In this document: positions 1-7,080 of the stretch, piece after piece | Layout of the letters: each line of letters starts with the position of its first letter | Position numbering within the stretch: position 1 is the first letter of the stretch | From: a virus | Length of the DNA: 36,008 nucleotides | Reading direction: 5' to 3' (one strand) | Virus record (IMG/VR): IMGVR_UViG_3300030107_003528 | Location: 1 to 36,008 of that record | The notes under the pieces: generated by a model | What the model was told of the DNA's origin: nothing | The model's database searches: none | What the model saw: the letters and a program-made list of their open reading frames with translations, nothing else | Translations under genes and position numbers: made by a program

Positions 1-1
1 A

Positions 2-3000
2 AATAACACTGCTAACGAGACAGTATACCCTGTTTTTGTTGATGGTGCTACAGGGACACAGGGGGCCGAAACAGACACTGGCCTTACCTACAATCCTTCT
101 ACTGGTATACTCACGTCTACAGGCTACACAGGCACTCTACAGACAGCATCACAGACTAATATTACGGCAGTTGGAACTATTTCAACAGGTGTCTGGCAAG
201 GTACTGCTATAGCCTCTGGCTATATAGCGGCTGACGCTATTACTGGTGCGAAGATTGCAGACGATGCGATTGACTCTGAACACTATACTGATGGTTCTAT
301 CGACACCGCACACATTGCGGATAATCAGGTAACCTTGGCTAAAATGGCTGGACTTGCCAGAGGTAAGATTATCTATGGTGATGCCAGCGGTGACCCAGCG
401 GCCCTAGCTGTAGGCAGTAGTGGAACATATCTTACTACAGACGGTACGGATATATCATGGGGCTCTATTTCATCAGCCGCCGTTACAGCATTAAATAATG
501 CTACAGAAAATGAACTTGTAACAGTAGGGGCTACAACAACTCAACTTGATGCAGAAGCCAATCTGACCTATGCAAGTGACGTATTAACAACAGCTTCCTC
601 ATCAGCCAGCTTACCCAGAATAGATATTACAAATACACATGCTGGGGCAACTGCTGGTGAAATAAGATTTAATAAAGATAGTGCGTCTGGTGATGATAGT
701 GACGTTATGGGTACTATATCATGGTATGGTACTGATGCAGGTGAGAATACTCACCAACAATTATCATACATGGATGCGATTATTACAGATTCTGCCCACG
801 GTTCTGAAGCGGCGTCTTTAAGATTCTATGTGGCAGAGAATGATGGTACAAATACTCTGGGCTTACAGCTTGCTGGACAGGCTGATGCTGATGGTGAGAT
901 TGATGTAACCATTGGTGCAGGAGCCGCATCTACTACAACCATAGCTGGTACGCTGACTATGGGAAGTACAGCGGCAATGACTAATGCAGGATTAGTTGCT
1001 GTTGCAAACCAGTCTAACATTACTGGTGTAGGTACTATATCGTCAGGTACATGGCAGGGAACTGCAATAGCATCTTCTTACATTGCGGCGGACGCCATCA
1101 CTGGCGCTAAAATAGCTGATGACGCTATTGATAGCGAACACTATACAGACGGCTCAATAGATACTGCACACCTAGCGGCAGATGCTGTTACCGGGGCTAA
1201 GATTGCGGATGATGCTATCGACTCGGAGCATTACACAGATGGCTCCATTGATACAGCACATATTGCTGATAACCAAGTTACTCTTGCGAAGATGGCAGGG
1301 CTTGCTAGAGGCAAGATTATATACGGTAACGCTAGTGGTGACCCTACTGCACTGACCGTAGGTAGTGCAGACCAAGTATTAACTTCTGATGGTACAGATG
1401 TCTCGTGGGAAGATGCAGGTGGTGGTGGAACAATCCAGCTTACCAACCAAGGAGCAATCCCTGCTGGAGCCCCAGTTTCTGTAGATAGTAACGGAAGGGC
1501 TACAGTAATTAGTGGTTTGGGGAATGACCTATTTAATCTAGGTGCAAAACATGATGATTCAGCAGGGACTACCGATAACCCTTCGGCGAATAATGAGGGG
1601 GGTACAGTGTACACAGGCTATAGCTTTAGCGTAGTCGATATGGGGTCTACAGGTATTGCACACCTTGTAACTGATAACGGAACCAACAGGCTTAGAGTAC
1701 ATATTGGCACATACTCCCAGACAGCAGGAACAACTGCTGGGACAAGGGAAATTCAGTGGGGGGTTCAAACAACCTTGGGAGTAACCAACTCTAATAGAAT
1801 CGCTGGCTGTTGGAATCCTGACGACTCACTACTATGTCTCATGTATAAAGATACTGGTAATAGCAAACTTTACCTAATACAATATCCTATTAGTAACAAT
1901 ACACTAGGTACAGCAAGTACAGCATTAGAAATCTATAGTGGAAATGTACAGGATGGTGTTTTTGAAATAGAGTACGATAAAAATGATAATAGATATATAG
2001 TATTGTTCGCACATTCTGGTGGAGGCACTGCTGATGACTTGATGTGTGGTGTCTACTATAATAACAGTGGTACTCCAGCACAGACTATTGCCCCATCACA
2101 GGTTTCGGGAGATGTGCATAGTCGGTACGCACAATTAAAATGGGCTAATGGGGCGTCAGGTAAAGATGATGTCGGGCTTATCGTATACCAAGACAATGAC
2201 GATAGCCAGTATATCAAAGCTGTTGGAGTAACACATAACAACTCAGATACTATTACCTATACAGGTACGCCAGTAGAAATATTTGGTGCAGATAAAGCAT
2301 ATAAATTGGGTGATATCCCACGAGGAACACCGGGTAATATATCATTTGACACTACTGCACCTCCAGCGGCTGGAGGTTTTGCAACAACTGATGATGTGTT
2401 CGTTGTAGGTGTCCCCGGAGCAGATGGGGATGGTGACATTTACCCATTTGTTGTGCCTGTAGCTGTTGACTCAAGTGATTGTTCAATAGTAGCTGGTACG
2501 GTAGAAACTCCATACACAGTGTTTCCTGACTATATGAAAATGTATCCGGGGTCTGCTGTTGAAGCAGACCAATCTCCAATGTCTGATGCAGAGGGAAATC
2601 ATATGGCTATATGCTATGACCCTGACCGAGATGTCCATGTAATAGTATGGCGTATCTTTCATTACTATGAGCAAGCAGACTGGGATGGGGGTATATTCCA
2701 GAATGGTTCGGCACTTGTATCTCAAACATTAACACTAAACGCATCCAACAACGCAACTATCGACAATACCTATAACACATCATTTCACCCCATACTGGGA
2801 GATAGGCAAAGCTCACATAATCAAGGTGTTAACAGAAGTGCCTCTATGGGAGTAGGTCTTTTGGTCTACTATGGGTTAGGGCTAAGTTACAGTACACACT
2901 ACGATACTATGTTTATGCTTGGGCATAGAAGAATTGCTACAGATGTAGATACAGAATATGAATACGATAGGCACTTCCTGTTTGCTTTTAATGGGCAGAC

Positions 3001-3304
3001 TACTGCCCAAGGTGGTAGTGCGGCACTAACATATGCTCCTAGCAGTGTAGATAGAATCATAGGATTTAATACGACTGCTATATCAGATACTGGTACTGGG
3101 GCTACTGCTACAATATCACTTCCCGGTTCTGAGAATACTAACCAGTCAGGGTTGACTACAGGTAAAAAATACTTCATACAGGATAGTGGAACACTGACTG
3201 CATATAGGGCATTATTTAGTAGAAACTTCTTAATTGGTGGAGTTGCAACAAGTGCCTCAACTAAAATAATGCCAAAACTAGCGGCAAATGGGATGCAATT
3301 TTAA
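2..3304 (+). CDS. Tail fibre / receptor-binding protein, 5' end missing
   Basis: The reading frame is open from base 2, so the true start lies before the window; the ATG at 335 is only an internal Met. About 1100 residues are visible. The N-terminal half has repeated modules (TGLTYNPSTGIL, VGTIS-G-WQGTAIA-YIAADAITGAKIADDA, LAKMAGLARGKIIYG-ASGDP) of a kind common in marine phage fibres. These are low-complexity, Ala/Thr/Gly-rich and beta-prone. The C-terminal ~600 residues are non-repetitive and resemble a beta-propeller or trimeric fibre head that would carry receptor binding. The stop TAA shares one base with the next ATG (TAATG), so the downstream gene is probably translationally coupled. 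Function rests on repeat style, length and position in a tail block, not on a recognised catalytic domain. Confidence 0.8.
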   Translation, partial: NNTANETVYPVFVDGATGTQGAETDTGLTYNPSTGILTSTGYTGTLQTASQTNITAVGTISTGVWQGTAIASGYIAADAITGAKIADDAIDSEHYTDGSIDTAHIADNQVTLAKMAGLARGKIIYGDASGDPAALAVGSSGTYLTTDGTDISWGSISSAAVTALNNATENELVTVGATTTQLDAEANLTYASDVLTTASSSASLPRIDITNTHAGATAGEIRFNKDSASGDDSDVMGTISWYGTDAGENTHQQLSYMDAIITDSAHGSEAASLRFYVAENDGTNTLGLQLAGQADADGEIDVTIGAGAASTTTIAGTLTMGSTAAMTNAGLVAVANQSNITGVGTISSGTWQGTAIASSYIAADAITGAKIADDAIDSEHYTDGSIDTAHLAADAVTGAKIADDAIDSEHYTDGSIDTAHIADNQVTLAKMAGLARGKIIYGNASGDPTALTVGSADQVLTSDGTDVSWEDAGGGGTIQLTNQGAIPAGAPVSVDSNGRATVISGLGNDLFNLGAKHDDSAGTTDNPSANNEGGTVYTGYSFSVVDMGSTGIAHLVTDNGTNRLRVHIGTYSQTAGTTAGTREIQWGVQTTLGVTNSNRIAGCWNPDDSLLCLMYKDTGNSKLYLIQYPISNNTLGTASTALEIYSGNVQDGVFEIEYDKNDNRYIVLFAHSGGGTADDLMCGVYYNNSGTPAQTIAPSQVSGDVHSRYAQLKWANGASGKDDVGLIVYQDNDDSQYIKAVGVTHNNSDTITYTGTPVEIFGADKAYKLGDIPRGTPGNISFDTTAPPAAGGFATTDDVFVVGVPGADGDGDIYPFVVPVAVDSSDCSIVAGTVETPYTVFPDYMKMYPGSAVEADQSPMSDAEGNHMAICYDPDRDVHVIVWRIFHYYEQADWDGGIFQNGSALVSQTLTLNASNNATIDNTYNTSFHPILGDRQSSHNQGVNRSASMGVGLLVYYGLGLSYSTHYDTMFMLGHRRIATDVDTEYEYDRHFLFAFNGQTTAQGGSAALTYAPSSVDRIIGFNTTAISDTGTGATATISLPGSENTNQSGLTTGKKYFIQDSGTLTAYRALFSRNFLIGGVATSASTKIMPKLAANGMQF
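248..1261 (+). repeat. Three copies of a 22-residue coding repeat with divergent codons
   Basis: The peptide beginning AKIADDAIDSEH and ending GSIDTAH occurs at 248-313, 1106-1171 and 1196-1261. The three peptides are identical over 22 residues, but 15-16 of the 22 codons differ synonymously in each pairwise comparison. A longer block (IADNQVTLAKMAGLARGKIIYG) follows copies 1 and 3 only. The repeats lie inside the tail-fibre frame. Confidence 0.9.
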
Positions 3305-3669
3305 TGAAAGCTATATGTATAAAAGAAAATAATTGGTGTATAGACATAATCCATGATAGGGCTAGGCTGGACTTAACCTCTACACCAGTACAGATTGGTG
3401 CTCATAATATAGTAGGTGTAAGCGGTTCAGATTTCATAGTCTACGATAATGTGACCGAGACTAGTGGTGGGGTAGAGGTACTTAAAGGCACTAGCTGGAA
3501 ATTATCATTGTGGAAAGGTGATAAGTTTACCTATGATGGTTCTACTTGGGCACTCAACCCTGATATAGCAGAGTACGAATGTGGGACAGCTAACAAACGA
3601 GGGTATTGCAGAACAGTAAATGCTTACAATGCGGCAACCTGTAGTGAATGTGGTGGGGCATTACTCTAA
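3304..3669 (+). CDS. Small tail-region protein with C-terminal zinc-ribbon-like Cys pairs
   Basis: This 121-residue protein starts at the ATG overlapping the stop of the tail fibre by one base. The first ~90 residues are beta-rich and contain repeated Ser/Thr/Gly-Trp segments. The last 30 residues hold four cysteines: single Cys in YECGTANKRGYC, then a CSECG pair, a pattern like a zinc ribbon. I do not recognise the family. Its coupling to the fibre suggests a fibre-associated or chaperone-like role, but this is inference only. Confidence 0.7.
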   Translation: MKAICIKENNWCIDIIHDRARLDLTSTPVQIGAHNIVGVSGSDFIVYDNVTETSGGVEVLKGTSWKLSLWKGDKFTYDGSTWALNPDIAEYECGTANKRGYCRTVNAYNAATCSECGGALL

Positions 3670-3764
3670 TATATCTTATGTATATATTAGTGAAAATGAA
3701 AATAATTAATGAGATTTAGGAACAAAGTGGCAGTCATTTTTAACATTGTTTTAGGGGGCTAGGC

Positions 3765-4754
3765 ATGTTTAGTTTTATAAAAAAAGTATTTACGATTAAA
3801 GGGTTGACACTGCCGACGGCAGGGCTGAAGATGCCTAATCTTAATGTCAGCATGCAAACACCAACCATCATGGGCTGGTCTACAACGCTTAGACTTTTCT
3901 GGCCTAAGATAGAGATTAATGGTAGTGCTGTAAAGATAGGTATGGTGGCGTCATTTATCGGACTGGCTATTGCGACAGGCGCATACTTCCTCGCAGTCGA
4001 GGGTATTGAACAATCTCCTACATATCCACAGGCGGCAGTCTATGATGTAGGGCAAGACTATAGATTGCAACAGAAGTCAGTACATGTAGGTACTAAGAAT
4101 ACTTTCCCTGATGATATGCCAGAAGTTAACCGTGCCGTACAAACGCTTAACCTCGTGGTGAACGGCGCAAGGATAGACCAGCTAAACTTTGACACAATAT
4201 CAATTGGTAAAGCTACTGGTCTAGAAAACGCTATCAAGGTACATGGGGCCGCTAATGGTAACAACGGTACATTTGATGTAGCGTGTGACACTATTACGAT
4301 TGATGGGTTAGAGGCTCCGACATTCAAGCTGGACAACTCAGAAATCCATGAACTAATAATACAGGATAATGTGGCTGACGGATTGTCAGTGGGTTCTACA
4401 TTAGCCAGCGTATCAGACATTGAAGTGGGCAGTACTCGTGGGGCGATAAACGTACCGTCTGCTAAAGACTCAACGTATGACCGAATAATTATCAACTCAT
4501 CTACGGCGAGTAGTATATGTAAAGATATGACGTTTAAAGATATTAAGGTGTTTGGTACGTATGCTGATGGTAACAATGCCGCAACACCAGCCGTGTATTT
4601 ATCATATGTTAAAGCAGGTAAGTTAATAATTAAGAATAGTATTGTAGGTAATGGTACTGGGATTGATAGTCCAAGTTTCATCATAGACCCGACAACTAAG
4701 GTAACTTCACTAACGGCTACGAATAACATTGAGCGACCAACCACCATCAAATAA
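3765..4754 (+). CDS. Membrane-anchored beta-rich tail-region protein, unknown function
   Basis: 329 residues. An AGGGGG Shine-Dalgarno at 3752-3757 lies 7 bases before the ATG. The N-terminus is amphipathic and basic (MFSFIKKVFTIKG). A single hydrophobic segment, roughly residues 54-78 (ending AIATGAYFLAV), looks like a transmembrane helix. The remaining ~240 residues have short alternating hydrophobic strands (FDTISIG, FDVACDTITIDG, LIIKNSIVG) like a right-handed beta-helix. A signal-anchor plus beta-helix in a tail block could be a membrane-interacting tail or lysis-accessory protein. I do not recognise a family. A long antisense frame lies opposite but looks like a shadow of this gene. Confidence 0.7.
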   Translation: MFSFIKKVFTIKGLTLPTAGLKMPNLNVSMQTPTIMGWSTTLRLFWPKIEINGSAVKIGMVASFIGLAIATGAYFLAVEGIEQSPTYPQAAVYDVGQDYRLQQKSVHVGTKNTFPDDMPEVNRAVQTLNLVVNGARIDQLNFDTISIGKATGLENAIKVHGAANGNNGTFDVACDTITIDGLEAPTFKLDNSEIHELIIQDNVADGLSVGSTLASVSDIEVGSTRGAINVPSAKDSTYDRIIINSSTASSICKDMTFKDIKVFGTYADGNNAATPAVYLSYVKAGKLIIKNSIVGNGTGIDSPSFIIDPTTKVTSLTATNNIERPTTIK

Positions 4755-4968
4755 GACAGAGATTACCGGTGGGCAGTTACTTATTGCTGTCATCTTTATG
4801 CCGGTGGTCGTGGTATGGTTAGTACTGGCGGCACGTATTATATGGAGTGCCAGTTCAAACCCGGAAACTCTAGACAATATTGAAGGATTGTTGACAGCAC
4901 TAGCAGTACTAACAATCCCTGTCAGCGGAGGGCTGGCTAAAGTATTTGAGTCATTTGGTAAAGACTAG
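4729..4968 (+). CDS. Small two-helix membrane protein, holin candidate
   Basis: 79 residues from a TTG start that overlaps the previous gene by 26 bases; the first ATG (4798) would fall inside the first membrane helix, so TTG is preferred although no clear SD is seen. Residues 1-15 are polar. A strongly hydrophobic helix at about 16-39 (LLIAVIFMPVVVVWLVLAA) is followed by a short acidic turn and a second hydrophobic stretch at about 52-70, then a short tail ending FGKD. Size, two helices and position between tail genes fit a holin, but many phage membrane proteins look like this. No endolysin is visible in the window to support it. Confidence 0.6.
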   Translation: MSDQPPSNKTEITGGQLLIAVIFMPVVVVWLVLAARIIWSASSNPETLDNIEGLLTALAVLTIPVSGGLAKVFESFGKD

Positions 4969-4994
4969 ACAGAGTATTAAGGATATGGTATAAT
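4966..4994 (+). promoter_or_regulatory. Consensus promoter, probably giving a leaderless mRNA
   Basis: TAGACA at 4966-4971 (5 of 6 to the -35 consensus), a 17-base spacer, and TATAAT at 4989-4994 with an extended -10 TGG just before it. The next ATG is at 5000, only five bases after the -10 box, so transcription would begin at or just inside the start codon. No SD of the usual strength precedes that ATG. Confidence 0.55.
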
Positions 4995-4999
4995 AAGGT

Positions 5000-5269
5000 A
5001 TGCCTAGTATAAGTGGACTTAACGATAAGATAGAAGCGGTATTAGCATGCTCCCAAGTAACTCTTGATGCTAGTCTTAGTGATAGAGCAAGGGCTGATGA
5101 ATTACTTGTAGCTAGAGCGTTGCTAGGTAATCTGCGTGGTAATATGGTTAGGTTTGAGAACGATATAGAAACAAGAGAACAAGCGGAGCGTAGAGTTATT
5201 GACTACAGTATTGGGAATATTAATCATAGTAATTGTAGTAGCTGTATGGCTCTCACTGCCGCCTTGTGA
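5000..5269 (+). CDS. Small helical protein of unknown function
   Basis: 89 residues. The middle (about 25-70) is charged and helical (SDRARADELLVARALLGN then ENDIETREQAERRVIDY), compatible with a short coiled coil. Near the C-terminus are two cysteines spaced CSSC. The ATG is five bases after a consensus -10 element, so it may be read from a leaderless transcript; only a weak AAGG lies directly before it. It ends in TGA and is followed by a 27-base gap. I do not recognise it. Confidence 0.55.
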   Translation: MPSISGLNDKIEAVLACSQVTLDASLSDRARADELLVARALLGNLRGNMVRFENDIETREQAERRVIDYSIGNINHSNCSSCMALTAAL

Positions 5270-5296
5270 AATAGATAGAGAAAGATGGAGGAGACC

Positions 5297-5668
5297 ATGA
5301 AAATACGAAACGGAAGTTTAACAGGACGAGGAAGTGTACCTCTTACAATAAGTACAGAAGATGGTGACAGTCAGAGTATGACTGTGGCAGGTATATTAGA
5401 AGTAGCCTGCTATTACAAGTCTAATCTAGACGCTCAAGCGGACGTCGCAGATTTGGCAACGATGAGGAAACTAAATAAAATTTTAGATGCCGTAGAGAAG
5501 CCAGAATGCTGTATTGAAATAGACGAAGATAACTTTGAGTTCATCAAAGAGTCTATAGAGAACATCGTTGTCCGTAGCTGGCCTATCCACGCACCACAGG
5601 TGGTAGACCAACTTGACGAATACAAGTGTGACCCCGATAGTTGCGATAATTGCGATTGCAACGATTGA
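5297..5668 (+). CDS. Small acidic protein with Cys-rich tail, unknown function
   Basis: 123 residues from the ATG at 5297. An earlier in-frame ATG at 5285 sits within the SD itself, and GGAGG (5287-5291) is five bases before 5297, so the later start is preferred. The N-terminal part is beta-prone, the middle helical (ATMRKLNKILDAVEKPE). The end is very acidic and Cys-rich (CDPDSCDNCDCND; four Cys in 12 residues), which could bind a metal. Its 3' end overlaps the start of a small membrane-protein gene. Family not recognised. Confidence 0.65.
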   Translation: MKIRNGSLTGRGSVPLTISTEDGDSQSMTVAGILEVACYYKSNLDAQADVADLATMRKLNKILDAVEKPECCIEIDEDNFEFIKESIENIVVRSWPIHAPQVVDQLDEYKCDPDSCDNCDCND

Positions 5669-5780
5669 GATATATGCCCTTTCGCAAGGTATTAATGGGC
5701 ATTTAATGATGATGACTATGGGGCTGATAGCACTCATAGCAGGCGTAAAACTAAAGGACTGGTGGGATAGCCGTGGCTAG
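5628..5780 (+). CDS. Tiny two-helix membrane protein
   Basis: 50 residues from a GTG start, out of frame with both neighbours: it overlaps the upstream gene by 41 bases and the downstream tail gene by 8. Two hydrophobic segments (about 3-19, PIVAIIAIATIEIYAL, and 26-40, LMMMTMGLIALIAGV) flank a short SQGINGH turn, and the tail is charged (KLKDWWDSRG). This layout is typical of small phage membrane proteins and holin-like or accessory proteins. No SD is evident, and a TTG at 5613 or the ATGs at 5706-5714 are alternative starts. The hydrophobic pattern in exactly this frame is the main evidence. Confidence 0.55.
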   Translation: MTPIVAIIAIATIEIYALSQGINGHLMMMTMGLIALIAGVKLKDWWDSRG

Positions 5781-7080
5781 AACTCGTACACAACTAAGGC
5801 AGATGGTCGTTGACCAACTTGAAGTACCTAAGATAACTGGTACTGCCGAGAGTAGCGGTAGTGGTGCGAGTACGTTAATGGATAAAGACCTTGGAAGGTT
5901 TGGCGATAATGACCTTATCGGCGCATGGCTATATATCTCAAGCGGCTCCCCAACATACAAGGACGTGCGCATAACTGATAATGTACAAAGTACTGGGGTG
6001 GTGACGTTTCGCCCTACTCAAATATCTGGCGCACCCGACAGCCTAACATACGAAATACTACCATACGAATCAGAAGCAATCCATACTGCCATCAATGAGG
6101 CAATGGACGAACTATACGATGGCGGTACACTGGTAAGGAATATCTGGCTCAATCATTGGCTAACCGACAGCCCCATATATAACTCTACTTTTGAGTACTG
6201 GACGAGTACCAGTGCTGTAGATGGATGGACTGTTGGAAGTACTTCAGTGAGCCGTAGAAGTTATTCCAGTGACCATATAATACCCGGACAGAATGCGGCT
6301 CGCTTAGCGGCGGCAGGGACGCTTACTTTGGACGATAAGTATGCACAGTTCCTCCAAGACCTGAGTGGTGATTCCGTAACACTGCGAGCATGGGTGAGGA
6401 GCAGTACTAGCAGTAACAGCAGAGCAAATCTATTGGTTGACGGCAGTGTCGTCGCAAGTACTGACCAACACTCAGGTGATGGGCAGTGGGAACTGGTGAG
6501 CGCTGATGGATATAATGTGGCAAATACGGCAACGAAAATTACAATACAGTTACAAAACTCGTCAGCGGCGTCGGGCGATTTTGGGGCGGTCTGGGTGGAG
6601 GGCGGCACTAGGATACGTGAGTACCCTTTTCCCATTGGGCTGGCTCCTAATGGGCCTGATTCCGTGTTTAGCTATCACGTTGATGTTGATGAAGGTAATA
6701 AAGTAAGTACTGTTAATGCTAGACGGATGAATAGTGTAAGGTATAATTTTAATAAGTATAAATATAGTACTGATGAACTTGGTGTTCTAGAGTTGCAAAG
6801 TACCCCAACAGGTCAGCAAGTTTTAAGAATGCCAACATCAGTGCCTTTGACATTACCGAGTGCAGACTCTGATAATGTTGAAGTTAATAGGGTAGATAGT
6901 TTGCTGATTGCTAAGATGGCGGCGGCTAAACTACTGGTTAAAGATATGATGCACGGCCCATCTACATTTAGGCAACGAGCATCTGAGAGAGCAAACATAC
7001 TATTACAAGAGGTCAGGCAACTTGCCGAGGGTCGAGGGGCCACAGCAAGCAATGCAGTACCTCTATCCCCTACGTGGTAA
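5773..7080 (+). CDS. Tail tubular/adaptor-like protein with CBM-like insert
   Basis: 435 residues from GTG. Residues 1-125 and 290-435 are mainly helical with a conserved-looking core (ESEAIHTAINEAMDEL; DSLLIAKMAAAKLLVKDM), reminiscent of head-tail adaptor/tail tubular A proteins. Between them, about residues 135-278, is a beta-sandwich-like segment (NSTFEYW...GWTVGSTS...LRAWVRSS...GAVWVEGG), the typical look of a carbohydrate-binding (CBM/galactose-binding-like) jelly roll. It is followed without a gap by a large tail protein, as tubular A is by tubular B in T7-like phages. Adaptor identity is inferred from order and composition. Confidence 0.6.
   Translation: MARTRTQLRQMVVDQLEVPKITGTAESSGSGASTLMDKDLGRFGDNDLIGAWLYISSGSPTYKDVRITDNVQSTGVVTFRPTQISGAPDSLTYEILPYESEAIHTAINEAMDELYDGGTLVRNIWLNHWLTDSPIYNSTFEYWTSTSAVDGWTVGSTSVSRRSYSSDHIIPGQNAARLAAAGTLTLDDKYAQFLQDLSGDSVTLRAWVRSSTSSNSRANLLVDGSVVASTDQHSGDGQWELVSADGYNVANTATKITIQLQNSSAASGDFGAVWVEGGTRIREYPFPIGLAPNGPDSVFSYHVDVDEGNKVSTVNARRMNSVRYNFNKYKYSTDELGVLELQSTPTGQQVLRMPTSVPLTLPSADSDNVEVNRVDSLLIAKMAAAKLLVKDMMHGPSTFRQRASERANILLQEVRQLAEGRGATASNAVPLSPTW

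Noticed and set aside
4058-4750. 230-codon frame on the minus strand opposite the beta-rich membrane protein
   Set aside because: It is antisense to a gene with a good SD, and its hydrophobic composition is a mirror of the coding strand. It has no SD of its own and would be isolated among rightward genes.
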